Below, piece by piece: positions 1 to 8,228 of a stretch of 64,000 bases of DNA (positions are counted from its first letter, which is position 1; each line of letters begins with the position of its first letter). The position numbers and the translations under genes were made by a program. Source of the stretch: JACTOJ01 sp032335695 (GTDB lineage: Bacteria > Bacillota > Clostridia > Clostridiales > Clostridiaceae); contig NZ_JACTOJ010000001.1 in the NCBI RefSeq assembly GCF_032335695.1, positions 186,001 through 250,000 of the forward strand, in the 5' to 3' direction. Under the pieces are notes generated by a model. It did not search any database. It saw only the letters and a program-made list of their open reading frames with translations, and was not told the DNA's origin.

Positions 1-2
1 GA

Positions 3-326
3 CTTCTTTTTACTAAAGGATATCACAGAGATGGCTCGTTAAAGCCTGTGGAGATTTTTGATGTAGAAAAAGGTAAAATAATTACGGTTAACGAAGAGCA
101 GAGGGTTTCAATTGCAGCTTTAGATATGTATGAAAATACTATATTTCTACATAATTATAGCGCTGATGAAGAATACATAGAAGGCTACCTAATCAATGAA
201 AGTAAGTATGATAATGTTCCACAAGTAATTTTTACAGAAGAAAGAGTAAAGATATATAAGAAAAATGTAAATAATTATGAAGAAGTTAATACAATGAAAG
301 AATATTTATCTCGCTATGTACTTTAA
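3..326 (+). CDS. Hypothetical protein, 5' end outside window
   Basis: The reading frame is open to the left edge (frame beginning at base 3) and ends with TAA at 324-326, so this is the C-terminal ~107 residues of a longer protein. A GTG at 48 could be taken as a start, but no ribosome binding site precedes it and the frame continues upstream, so I treat it as internal. The residues are charged and soluble with many Glu/Lys/Tyr; there is no signal peptide, membrane segment or motif I recognise. I assign no function. The gene is followed by a 250-bp gap that contains a small inverted-repeat element. Confidence 0.6.
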   Translation, partial: LLFTKGYHRDGSLKPVEIFDVEKGKIITVNEEQRVSIAALDMYENTIFLHNYSADEEYIEGYLINESKYDNVPQVIFTEERVKIYKKNVNNYEEVNTMKEYLSRYVL

Positions 327-454
327 TGTATGTAGCTTTTTTTATTCTTGTAATTATATTTATATTTTTTTACAATGAAGAATATATTTCCAGTAACTGG
401 AGGACTTTTTATTTTTTTGTTGAATTATAAAATTAAGAATTTACTTTAAAACGT

Positions 455-535
455 GGCTATGCTTTAAGAGAATGCTGATAAATGCCTTAAGGGTCCCAAA
501 CTCTAGAAATAACATAAATATTTTAAAACATAGCC
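455..535. mobile_element. Small inverted-repeat element (MITE-like), copy 1
   Basis: 81 bp bounded by GGCTATGCTTTAAG on the left and TTTTAAAACATAGCC on the right. The first ~26 bp match the same end of the copies at 37560 and 42305 (read inward). No coding capacity. It lies between two genes. The flanking 8-mers (TAAAACGT / TAAATAGA) are only weakly alike, so any target duplication has decayed. Confidence 0.7.
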
Positions 536-578
536 TAAATAGAACGATGTAAAAAATTAGTGTGTTGGAGGGCGTGTT

Positions 579-1160
579 ATGAGTTTTCAATTTATGGGAT
601 TAAGCTATATTAAAAATACAGTTGAAATAGATATGAATGAAATAGTGATAAAAGGTGATATAATAGATATTGGTGATGAAAATTACGGAGTCATATATAA
701 CTTATGCAGGGAAACGGAAGAAACCTCAAAGGATGAAATAGCTGTAGAATATCTGTGTAAGGAGGATGAGGATATAATTATTTCAGAATCCTATGATGTG
801 GTATCACTTTTTTTTTCAATAGGAAAGCTGAATACATTGTCTTCAAGAAAAAGATTTATAGAAAGTGCATTAAAATATTTGAAAAGCAGGGGAGAAATAA
901 TGATATGGGATATAAAAAAGCCTAGAGGATGTATCATTAATCTAAATATTACTACGAAACTTCCCAACAATAAAACAAAGAAAATTAAGATACGAAAATT
1001 AAATCCCTTTGTAAGCATAACAGCTGAGAATACAAAGAGGATAATAGAAAATTACTTTGATATAGTTGATACAAAAGAAAATGATGAAATTTTCTATATA
1101 AGGGCAAAACGAAAGGAGAAAATAAACATTGAAAGTACTATTATGCGCCATCAATGCTAA
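579..1160 (+). CDS. Class I SAM-methyltransferase-like protein, divergent
   Basis: 193 residues from ATG 579 after a GGAGG-type site. The order of elements resembles a class I methyltransferase fold: a beta strand with IDIGDENYG (around residue 30) where motif I would be, an SESYDVVSLFF segment (about 69-79) like the motif IV strand, then a helix and GEIMIWDIKKP like a post-IV strand. The glycine-rich SAM loop is degenerate, so binding of SAM is uncertain. The last 32 bases overlap the next gene, the B12/radical SAM protein, which initiates at TTG 1129, so the two are probably made together. The substrate is unknown. Confidence 0.5.
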   Translation: MSFQFMGLSYIKNTVEIDMNEIVIKGDIIDIGDENYGVIYNLCRETEETSKDEIAVEYLCKEDEDIIISESYDVVSLFFSIGKLNTLSSRKRFIESALKYLKSRGEIMIWDIKKPRGCIINLNITTKLPNNKTKKIKIRKLNPFVSITAENTKRIIENYFDIVDTKENDEIFYIRAKRKEKINIESTIMRHQC

Positions 1161-2805
1161 ATTTGTTCACACTAATCTGGCGGTTAGGTATTTGAGAGAA
1201 TACACTAAGGACATTGATTATAAATGTGATATATGCGAATTTTCCATAAATGATAGAATAGAAAAAGTACTTGAGCTTATAATGAAAGAGAAACCTGAGA
1301 TTATTGCTTTTTCCTGCTATATATGGAATATAGAAATGATAATAAAACTTGCTAATTTAATAAAAAAGGTGGATAGGCATATAGAAATTTTATATGGTGG
1401 GCCTGAGGTATCCTATGACAGCGAAAGCTTTTTATTAAACAATGTTGGAGAGTATGTTATTCAGGGAGAAGGTGAAGAAACCTTCAGAGAATTTATTTTA
1501 TATAAAAATGGTGATTTAGGCATAGAAGGTATAAAAGGGATATATTATAGAGAAGGTAACGAAATTAAATTCAATGGCAATAGGTCTCTTATGAATATGG
1601 ATAAGCTTCCATTTCCATATAGAGAGGAGGAGTCCTTTGAGCATAAGATAATTTATTATGAGTCTATGAGAGGATGTCCGTTTAGTTGTAAATATTGTTT
1701 GTCCTCTACAACTCAAGGAGTAAGATTTAAAAATATTGAATTGGTGAAGCAGGAATTATTAAGAATAATAAAAAAAGGAGTGCCTTTAGTTAAATTCGTA
1801 GACAGGACCTTTAACTGCAATAAGAAGTATTCTAGAGAAATATGGACATTTTTAATGGATTTATCCACAGACACTACTTTTCATTTTGAAATATCAGCGG
1901 ACCTGTTTTCAGAAGAGGATATAGAACTTCTGTCAAAGGCACCAAAGGGTAGGTTCCAGTTTGAGATAGGAGTTCAAACAACAAATCCTAAAGTAATAAC
2001 TAACATAGATAGGACTATGAATGTACAGGAATTAGCTGACATCGTAAAGAAGCTAAAAAGAACTGATAATATAAATCTGCATCTAGACTTAATCGCAGGA
2101 CTTCCAGAAGAAGATTTCCAATCTTTTATCAATTCTTTTAATGAAGTATTTTATATGGGAGGAGATGAAATTCAGCTTGGATTTCTTAAAATGCTAAAGG
2201 GATCATTAATGAGAGAAGAGACAGAAAAATGGGGAATAATATATTCGGATTACGCTCCCTACGAGATATTGAGATCTAACGACATATCCTATGATGAACT
2301 CATAACCTTAAAAAAGGTTGAAGAAATAGTAGACAGATATTATAATAGTGGAAATTTTAGAAATGTGATGAAATTTATGCTGGATGGAATAGATAATCCC
2401 TTTAATTTATTTTTTCAATTTTCCCAGCTATATGAATCGATGGGCTATTTCAACAGAAATATATCTCTTGCAGACTATTATAAGATAATTTTAGATTTTA
2501 ATAAAAAATATGTTTTTAAGGATGAGCAGGTATTAAAAGATTTAATTAAATATGATTTTATTAGATCTAACAAGAAGAACTGGATACCTGAATTTTTAAG
2601 CAGGGATATAGCTAAAGATGAAGAAAGAGAATTAAAATTAAAATTTGCAAGCAAAAATAATATAGAGACACTTAATAGAATACACCTGGAGGACTTCTCT
2701 ATTGATATACCTATGTTTTTAAATAATGGACTAATTCTAGAGAGAAGATGCTTTTATGTGTTTTTAAACTCCAACAAATTAATAGAAGAATTTTATTATA
2801 TATAG
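1129..2805 (+). CDS. Cobalamin-binding-domain radical SAM protein (DUF4080 type)
   Basis: 558 residues from a TTG start with AAAGGAG 10 bases upstream; the next in-frame ATG would delete the first beta strand. The N-terminal ~130 residues have the Rossmann-like B12-binding layout (MKVLLCAINAK, then YGGPEVS and GEGEETF). The radical SAM core follows, with the 4Fe-4S motif CPFSCKYC, i.e. Cys183, Cys187 and Cys190, then a TIM-barrel-like region with EIGVQTTNP and LIAGLPEED. The C-terminal ~150 residues fit the DUF4080 extension of this family. Members of COG1032 act in methyl transfers or ring chemistry on diverse substrates; the substrate here cannot be told. Overlaps the upstream methyltransferase-like gene. 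Confidence 0.85.
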   Translation: MKVLLCAINAKFVHTNLAVRYLREYTKDIDYKCDICEFSINDRIEKVLELIMKEKPEIIAFSCYIWNIEMIIKLANLIKKVDRHIEILYGGPEVSYDSESFLLNNVGEYVIQGEGEETFREFILYKNGDLGIEGIKGIYYREGNEIKFNGNRSLMNMDKLPFPYREEESFEHKIIYYESMRGCPFSCKYCLSSTTQGVRFKNIELVKQELLRIIKKGVPLVKFVDRTFNCNKKYSREIWTFLMDLSTDTTFHFEISADLFSEEDIELLSKAPKGRFQFEIGVQTTNPKVITNIDRTMNVQELADIVKKLKRTDNINLHLDLIAGLPEEDFQSFINSFNEVFYMGGDEIQLGFLKMLKGSLMREETEKWGIIYSDYAPYEILRSNDISYDELITLKKVEEIVDRYYNSGNFRNVMKFMLDGIDNPFNLFFQFSQLYESMGYFNRNISLADYYKIILDFNKKYVFKDEQVLKDLIKYDFIRSNKKNWIPEFLSRDIAKDEERELKLKFASKNNIETLNRIHLEDFSIDIPMFLNNGLILERRCFYVFLNSNKLIEEFYYI

Positions 2806-2827
2806 TAATAGGGGGAGACTTAAAGGA

Positions 2828-3286
2828 ATGGCAAAAAGAACAATTTTACAGTATGGAGATAAAATGCTAAAAAAAACTTGCAAGAAAGTAGAAACAATTG
2901 ATGAAGAAATATTTAAGCTAGGGGAAGATTTAAAGGATACGCTAAAGGGAAAAGGAGTAGGCTTGGCAGCACCACAAATAGGAGTGTTAAAAAGGGTTAT
3001 AATAATCCAGCTTACAGAAGACAGTGAAAGCATAATATTGATAAATCCTAAGATTGTAGAAAGGCATGGAAAAGAAATTAGTGTAGAAGGCTGCTTGAGT
3101 TATGAAGGATATGAAGGAGAATTAGTCAGACCAAAGCGGATAAAAGTAACAGGCATGAATATGAAAGGTGAGAATGTGGAATATAATGCAGAAGGACTAC
3201 TCGCAAAAGTGTTCTGTCACGAAATAGATCATCTAGATGGAATAATGTATGTAGATAAGGCTAAAAAGATATATAAGATATCTTGA
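2828..3286 (+). CDS. def: Peptide deformylase
   Basis: 152 residues, a normal length for the family. It removes the N-formyl group from nascent polypeptides, using a divalent metal in the cytosol. All three signatures are present: GVGLAAPQ (43-50), EGCLS (87-91, metal ligand Cys89) and HEIDH (131-135, metal ligands His131 and His135, catalytic Glu132). The start is ATG 2828; the likely Shine-Dalgarno GGGGGAG lies about 10 bases upstream. It follows the radical SAM gene by 22 bases and is probably in the same operon. It is not beside fmt or priA here, so it may be one of two deformylase genes in the genome (inference). Confidence 0.95.
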   Translation: MAKRTILQYGDKMLKKTCKKVETIDEEIFKLGEDLKDTLKGKGVGLAAPQIGVLKRVIIIQLTEDSESIILINPKIVERHGKEISVEGCLSYEGYEGELVRPKRIKVTGMNMKGENVEYNAEGLLAKVFCHEIDHLDGIMYVDKAKKIYKIS

Positions 3287-3375
3287 TTATCAATTAAGAG
3301 CTTGTATATCTATACATATGGATATTACTATGGTAAAATATGCTTTAGCACGATTATGGAAAAGGAGTGTTACTT

Positions 3376-3624
3376 ATGGAAGAAAAAGAAGTAATGGCAT
3401 TTAAAGACGAAGATGGCAATAAGGTTGAGCTTGAAATAGTAGCAAAAATATATTTAGACGAATTAGAATATCTTATATTATCACCTACAGATGGAAATGA
3501 AGATGATGCTTTTGTATTTAGAGTAGATGAAGAAGATGGAAAAGTTGTTTACAATATGGTTGAAGATGATAAAGAATTTATCGAAGTAAAAAAAGAGTAT
3601 TCTAAATTACTTTATGGTGAATAA
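3376..3624 (+). CDS. DUF1292 (YrzB-like) small acidic protein
   Basis: 82 residues from ATG 3376. A GTG at 3367 is in frame, but it lies inside the AAAGGAG ribosome binding site (3361-3367), so ATG is preferred. The sequence is acidic and shows the DUF1292 pattern: AFKDEDGNKVELE, a central YLILSP strand, then VFRVDEEDG. The function of the family is not established. In many Firmicutes such genes sit near yrrK/yrzL; that context is absent here. It stands alone between def and a MITE-like element. Confidence 0.75.
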   Translation: MEEKEVMAFKDEDGNKVELEIVAKIYLDELEYLILSPTDGNEDDAFVFRVDEEDGKVVYNMVEDDKEFIEVKKEYSKLLYGE

Positions 3625-3641
3625 AATTTTTTATATTTATA

Positions 3642-3704
3642 GGCTCTGTTTTAAATATTGATATTCTACCAAAGTTTATACCGATATTCTTTTAAGACAT
3701 AGCC
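3642..3704. mobile_element. Small inverted-repeat element (MITE-like), copy 2
   Basis: 63 bp, GGCTCTGTTTTAAATATTG at the left end and TTAAGACATAGCC at the right. On the minus strand it begins GGCTATGTCTTAAAAGAATA, matching the same end of the other copies. Flanking 8-mers TATTTATA and TGCTTATA agree at 6 of 8 positions, consistent with a worn target duplication. It sits just after the DUF1292 stop codon. Confidence 0.7.
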
Positions 3705-3745
3705 TGCTTATAAAAAATACAGATATATTTTGTGGAGGTGGAAAA

Positions 3746-4144
3746 ATGGATAAAAAAGCAATCATAAACTATTTTGAACAAAGTGGTATGGAAGAGCATG
3801 AGGAAATAAAGTACAAAAATAATCTAATGATTATGAGACTTTTCTACGATTTTGATGAAGAAGAAATATCTGCGGCAAGGTCCTATGCTGATGATGAATG
3901 TAAAGAAGAGTCACAGGGAGAAGTGTGGTATTCAGAATATTTCCTTCCATATTTAAGTGAAATAGCTGTAGATAATGTGGGGGAAATTATTGAAGAGCTA
4001 ATGGAATCACAGGAAGTCCAAGCACAATATGTTGCATATGATGTGGATAAGGAAGAATATGACTATTGTGAATTCATTGCAGTAATTGGAGAAGAAGATG
4101 ATGAATTCGAGATAGAAGATGTGTTAGAAGAGCTTGAAATTTAG
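3746..4144 (+). CDS. Hypothetical acidic protein
   Basis: 132 residues, ATG 3746 preceded by GGAGGTGG. Strongly acidic, especially the C-terminal EEDDEFEIEDVLEELEI. No signal peptide, membrane helix or catalytic motif seen, and I do not recognise the family. The reading frame, the strong ribosome binding site and the following terminator support it as a real gene. It is a lone transcription unit between the MITE-like copy 2 and the 6S-like RNA. Confidence 0.7.
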   Translation: MDKKAIINYFEQSGMEEHEEIKYKNNLMIMRLFYDFDEEEISAARSYADDECKEESQGEVWYSEYFLPYLSEIAVDNVGEIIEELMESQEVQAQYVAYDVDKEEYDYCEFIAVIGEEDDEFEIEDVLEELEI

Positions 4145-4186
4145 AGTGAAATTCTTCTAAAAAGATTTAAAAAAAAGAGAAATTCT

Positions 4187-4236
4187 AAGGTATGTAAAGC
4201 TTATCATAGCATTGGCTTTACATACCTTATTTTTTA
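4187..4236 (+). terminator. Rho-independent terminator after 3746-4144
   Basis: AAGGTATGTAAAGC (4187-4200) pairs with GCTTTACATACCTT (4215-4228) and is followed by a T-rich run. Confidence 0.85.
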
Positions 4237-4307
4237 GTATAAGCAGCTTATATCAGACATTGAAGATACAGGGATATGTGATATAATTACATTAAAAACG
4301 TATCTAT

Positions 4308-4510
4308 TAATCCTGAGATGTGCGTGGCTTAATATGTTCAACCTACGAAATAATAACGGGATTTTCATCAATCATAATGTGTCAAGCTCCAGCAGCATAG
4401 GCTGTATTGGATTTCCAAGATGGAGACGACTGAGGTATGATGAGAAGAACCCACCTGCAAGATAGCAGGTTGTGAACATTTAGGATCACGGCATATTGGG
4501 AACGAGTTAA
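4308..4510 (+). ncRNA. ssrS: 6S RNA-like (SsrS), copy A
   Basis: A ~200-nt gene-free stretch ending at an intrinsic terminator. A closing stem can be drawn between CCTGAGATGTGCGTG (from ~4313) and CACGGCATATTGGGA (to ~4500). Inside are TTCAACCTACG...AACGGGATTT on the 5' side and AACCCACCT-hairpin-AGGTT on the 3' side, an order that matches Firmicute 6S RNA, which binds the sigma-A holoenzyme as a promoter mimic. The same ordered blocks recur in the RNA at 53889, which strengthens both calls. The exact ends are estimates. Confidence 0.72.
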
Positions 4511-4533
4511 AACACCTCATTTGAGGTGTTTTT
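4509..4533. terminator. Bidirectional terminator
   Basis: AAAACACCTCATTTGAGGTG followed by TTTTT: an 8-bp stem with an A run on the left and a T run on the right, so it can end both the 6S-like RNA (plus) and the Spo0E-like gene (minus). Confidence 0.85.
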
Positions 4534-4535
4534 CA

Positions 4536-4709
4536 TTATGATAGTGATACGCTCTCCAGATTCTTATAGGATTCATATAACACCAATAGCTTGTCCAATT
4601 GTTGACTTAGATATACAACTTTATTATCAGTTGGCTCTAAATAAATGAGATAAGAGTACAATTTTTCTCTTAATACCTCAATGTTTTTTATTAAGTAATT
4701 GTTATTCAT
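4536..4709 (-). CDS. Spo0E-like aspartyl-phosphate phosphatase
   Basis: A 57-residue ORF, ATG at 4709 on the minus strand with AAGGTG about 8 bases upstream. It has the family signature SQQLDKLLVLYE near residues 35-46, within a predicted pair of helices, and the usual tiny size. Spo0E-family proteins dephosphorylate Spo0A-P and so delay sporulation; in clostridia their targets are inferred from Bacillus. The gene converges on the 6S-like RNA and shares its terminator. The signature fit is good, but length and divergence keep this below certainty. Confidence 0.75.
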   Translation of the reverse strand: MNNNYLIKNIEVLREKLYSYLIYLEPTDNKVVYLSQQLDKLLVLYESYKNLESVSLS

Positions 4710-5088
4710 CAAAAATCACACCTTATTTTTAATTATGCGCATTCATATATATTTTTGGTAAATAAAGTAATTAAAATGTTTGTAAACTAAAAACATAACC
4801 TATATATAGTGAATTTGTTACGCAAAATCTATTTTACCAAAAATAGTACAAATTGCAATAATAAATCAGTTACATTAATTTACAATAATGTTGACCATTT
4901 TCAATTATGTAAAATGTAAACGTATCAATAATTCCAAAAAACAAAATATAAATTATGAAATATTGAAAATAGTCGAAAGATACATATAAAAAATAAAAAA
5001 ATAATAATGTAATTTCCTCATATAATTGAATATGGTATAATTTATTTGTCTTAGTGCAGAATTATATACGTAGGATTGGGGTGTATTT
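4710..5088 (+). promoter_or_regulatory. Gene-free AT-rich leader of hprK with extended -10
   Basis: No ORF of note. An extended -10 element TGGTATAAT (TATAAT at 5036-5041) lies 48 bp before hprK, with no clear -35. Nothing else in the stretch is recognisable. Confidence 0.4.
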
Positions 5089-6015
5089 ATGTCAGTATTG
5101 ATACAGAATTTAATAGAAGACCTAAATTTAGAAATGCTAAATGAAGGAAATAAAGATAATATAATAGATGTGAGTGATTTTAATAGACCTGGACTTCAGT
5201 TTACAGGCTTTTATAATTATTTTGCAAATGAGAGAATTCAGGTAATAGGAATGGCAGAATGGAGCTTTTTAGAGGGAATGCAGCCTGAGCTCAGAAAGAA
5301 AAGATTAAATAAGTTCTTTTCCTTTGAAACTCCCTGTGTAATTATAACTAGAGGACTTAATCCTCAGCCTGAAATAACTCATTATGCCGCAAAATATGAT
5401 AGATGGTTTTTAAGAACCAATATGAGTTCAACTAAGTTTATAAGTAGATTGACAAATTATCTATCTGATAAATTAGCTCCGGAAACAAGGCTTCATGGTG
5501 TACTTGTGGACGTATATGGAATAGGTATACTTATCACTGGTGAAAGTGGAATAGGTAAAAGTGAAACTGCTTTGGAACTGATTAAAAGGGGTCATAGATT
5601 GGTGGCTGATGATGCTGTAGATATAAAGAATATTGACGGAATGCTTGCTGGAAGATCTCCCTTTATTACAGGAGGGATGATGGAAGTAAGAGGAATGGGT
5701 ATAATTGATGTTCCTGCCCTCTATGGCTTGAGCTCAATTCTTTATAAAAAGAACATAGATTTTATTATAAGTCTAGAGCAGTGGAAATCTGATGAAAATT
5801 ACGATAGATTAGGTATAGATAATCAGACCATGGATATATTAGGGGTGCCGGTTAAAAAAATAGTCGTACCAATAAGGCCGGGAAGAAATGTAGCAGTAAT
5901 TATAGAGGCTGCAGCAGTTAATTATAGATACAATTTAATGAGTAGAGAAAGCCCTGTGGATACCATAAATAAAAGAATGGAGATGCAGACAAAGAATGAC
6001 CAAAGCTGGGGTTAG
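5089..6015 (+). CDS. hprK: HPr kinase/phosphorylase
   Basis: 308 residues, full family length. Phosphorylates and dephosphorylates Ser46 of HPr (and Crh where present), the switch for CcpA-dependent carbon catabolite repression. Seen in the sequence: an N-terminal regulatory domain, His136 in RLHGVLV, the Walker A GESGIGKS (151-158), the acidic VADDAV segment after it and the family signature EVRGMGIIDV (199-208). ATG 5089 follows GGGGTG. The next gene, 5-formyl-THF cyclo-ligase, begins 20 bases before this stop, so they are co-translated. Confidence 0.96.
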   Translation: MSVLIQNLIEDLNLEMLNEGNKDNIIDVSDFNRPGLQFTGFYNYFANERIQVIGMAEWSFLEGMQPELRKKRLNKFFSFETPCVIITRGLNPQPEITHYAAKYDRWFLRTNMSSTKFISRLTNYLSDKLAPETRLHGVLVDVYGIGILITGESGIGKSETALELIKRGHRLVADDAVDIKNIDGMLAGRSPFITGGMMEVRGMGIIDVPALYGLSSILYKKNIDFIISLEQWKSDENYDRLGIDNQTMDILGVPVKKIVVPIRPGRNVAVIIEAAAVNYRYNLMSRESPVDTINKRMEMQTKNDQSWG

Positions 6016-6544
6016 AAAATATATTTTTGATTTAAGAGCTGATATGGATAAGGATGTAAAGAAAATAAAGGACGAAAAAATATATTCTTCTCTAATTGGG
6101 AGTCAGCATTTTAATGAGGCAAAATGCATTTTTGCTTTTGTAAGTTTTCAAAATGAAGTTAATACGCATAAGTTTATAGATTATGCCTTAAAACAAGGAA
6201 AAACCTTAGCTGTTCCATTGGTGATTTCTAAGGAAAGAGGTATGGCAGCTGTGGTTATCGATAGTCTTAAAGAATTAAGACCAAATAAAATGGGAATATT
6301 GGAACCCGAAAATTATGAAGGAAAAATATTAAATCCTAATGAAATAGACTTAATGATAGTACCTGGACTAGCATTTGAAAAAAGTGGCGGAAGAATTGGC
6401 TACGGTGGTGGATTTTACGATAGGTACATACCAAAGCTGAAGAAAGATGCTGTAAAAATAGGAGTAGCCTATGATTTTCAGATATTGGATTCAATTCCTA
6501 TGTATGAGCATGATATGAAAGTAGATTATGTGATTACAGCTTAA
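5996..6544 (+). CDS. 5-formyltetrahydrofolate cyclo-ligase
   Basis: 182 residues. Converts 5-formyl-THF plus ATP to 5,10-methenyl-THF, recycling the stored folate. The C-terminal signature GRIGYGGGFYDRY (about 132-144) binds ATP/substrate; an N-terminal Lys/Arg-rich helix (VRKYIFDLR) also matches the family. It overlaps hprK by 20 bases in a different frame. The last codons form the left arm of the terminator that ends the operon. Confidence 0.93.
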   Translation: MTKAGVRKYIFDLRADMDKDVKKIKDEKIYSSLIGSQHFNEAKCIFAFVSFQNEVNTHKFIDYALKQGKTLAVPLVISKERGMAAVVIDSLKELRPNKMGILEPENYEGKILNPNEIDLMIVPGLAFEKSGGRIGYGGGFYDRYIPKLKKDAVKIGVAYDFQILDSIPMYEHDMKVDYVITA

Positions 6545-6562
6545 TCACATAATCTACTTTTT
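6518..6562 (+). terminator. Terminator built into the end of a coding sequence
   Basis: Perfect 19-bp stem: 6518-6536 pairs with 6542-6560 (AAAGTAGATTATGTGATTA and its complement), five-base loop, then T run. The left arm encodes the last residues of the cyclo-ligase and the right arm begins at its stop codon. Confidence 0.9.
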
Positions 6563-6577
6563 TATAAAAAGCTTTAT

Positions 6578-7411
6578 TCATAATAAAAAATTATTTTTAA
6601 ATTTATTAAAATAATTTTCGGGATATTCAAGGCTGCCTATATAGCCATGTTTTGTATCGCCTATATCTCCTCCATGGTAATCTGAGCCGCAGGTTATAAT
6701 TTTATTATTTTTAATAGCTAAATTAACAAAATTTTTAGTGTCATTTTCTTCATTTAAAGAATATATGGCTTCTATACCGTCAAAATCAAGAGCTAATAGA
6801 TCTTCAGCTGAATTCTGTTTTACTAGTACAGGATGAGCAAGAACTGTTATAGCACCAGCAGATTTCAAAAGCCTCAAGCCTTCTTTCGGGGATAAATTTT
6901 TGTTTGGAACATAAGCGGGGCTGTCATTTCCAATGAGTTTGTCAAAAATATATTCCCAGCTAAAATCATAGCCAGCTTCAAGTATGGCTCTTGCTATATG
7001 AGGTCTACCTATGACTCCTTTTGCCTTATTTAATATATTCTCATAATTGAGACTGATATCAAAATATTTCTTTAAATTTTCTATTATCTTTCTACTTCTC
7101 CACTTCCTATGCTCTTCCATGCTCTTAAGTTCACCTTGGAATTTGTCGCTCAAATAATCCTCACTATTAAAGTACCCCAAAATATGGACATTTTCACCGT
7201 TTTTTTGAGTTGATAATTCTATTCCAGGAAAAACAGTAATTCCAGAATTTCTTGAAGACTTCAAGGCTTCTGATAATCCCTTAGTAGTATCATGATCTGT
7301 AACAGCTATATAGCTTAAATTTTCTTTCACTGCCAAAGCTACTAATTCCGATGGTGACAATTTGCCGTCAGAAGCAGTGGTGTGAAGGTGTAAATCTATT
7401 TTATGTTTCAT
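6578..7411 (-). CDS. PHP-domain phosphoesterase
   Basis: 277 residues. The PHP fold is shown by DLHLHTTASDG (metal ligands His8 and His10), TDHDT near residue 40, the ELS/HILGY strand, VLAHP near 190 and the closing GSDYHGG. Length and motif set match the TrpH/YciV-like group, which includes 3',5'-nucleoside bisphosphate phosphatase and 5'-3' RNase AM; which substrate applies here is not visible. ATG 7411 follows AGGAGCGAT. It converges on the cyclo-ligase operon. Confidence 0.85.
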   Translation of the reverse strand: MKHKIDLHLHTTASDGKLSPSELVALAVKENLSYIAVTDHDTTKGLSEALKSSRNSGITVFPGIELSTQKNGENVHILGYFNSEDYLSDKFQGELKSMEEHRKWRSRKIIENLKKYFDISLNYENILNKAKGVIGRPHIARAILEAGYDFSWEYIFDKLIGNDSPAYVPNKNLSPKEGLRLLKSAGAITVLAHPVLVKQNSAEDLLALDFDGIEAIYSLNEENDTKNFVNLAIKNNKIITCGSDYHGGDIGDTKHGYIGSLEYPENYFNKFKNNFLL

Positions 7412-7513
7412 CGTATCGCTCCTTGTAAAAGTAATGCTTAAGAAAATTTTCTAACAGTATTATATCATTACTTTTAGTAGATTTCTAATGTGAGTAAATC
7501 CTAATGTGAAGAT

Positions 7514-7990
7514 TCAATATTGAGTTTTACTAAACCAATAATGGCACAAATCATATAAATTATATAACTTTTTTATATCAGACATGTCGATATTATCCAT
7601 TTCGTATATGCCATCCCAAGGAAATAAAGAAATATTTTTCTCATCATAAATATTAATAACATATTTATTTTTATTGGTGTCAACAAAAAATTTGTAGGCA
7701 GGCTTTTTATTTTGAGAAGAACCTTTAAAATTTTTAGCATTTAGTGAAGTAAGAAAATTGCAAAATAAAACGGTGTCATCCTTGTCAAGTTTCTTTTCCT
7801 TTTGCAGATTTGTTTCCAGTACCGTGATGTTTTTTATATTATATTTTTTTATGTCATTTACCATACTTTGAGTATAGTAATTTGAAGAGCTTTTTTTACC
7901 TTGCACAAAGCTTACAAGAGGATCCATGGAACATCCTGTAAATAACAGCATTGATAATATTATTGATATGTAAACAAATATTTTTTTCAC
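7514..7990 (-). CDS. Putative lipoprotein
   Basis: 158 residues with a lipoprotein signal: MKK, a hydrophobic core, and the lipobox LFTGC with Cys20 as the predicted lipidation site. The mature part is Lys-rich, has no recognised domain, and ends with a Tyr/Trp-rich tail. ATG 7990 is preceded by GGGGGTAAC. Function unknown; it is exported to the outer face of the membrane by inference. It stands alone. Confidence 0.7.
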   Translation of the reverse strand: MKKIFVYISIILSMLLFTGCSMDPLVSFVQGKKSSSNYYTQSMVNDIKKYNIKNITVLETNLQKEKKLDKDDTVLFCNFLTSLNAKNFKGSSQNKKPAYKFFVDTNKNKYVINIYDEKNISLFPWDGIYEMDNIDMSDIKKLYNLYDLCHYWFSKTQY

Positions 7991-8228
7991 AGCGTTACCC
8001 CCTGAACTGAATGGAGTTATAAAACTTTATTTAAAGCAGTAGATATGTCAGAAAATTATAAATATCTATAATAAAAAATATGAGGTTTGCAAGAAAATTA
8101 TTACTTAACAAAGGATTTTCACAAATTAAAAATATTTTTAAATATGAGAATAAAACATAGCAATAAAGGAAAATATTTATATATGTATAACTAAAAACTA
8201 ATTTATATAAATTAAAGCAGGTGATGAT

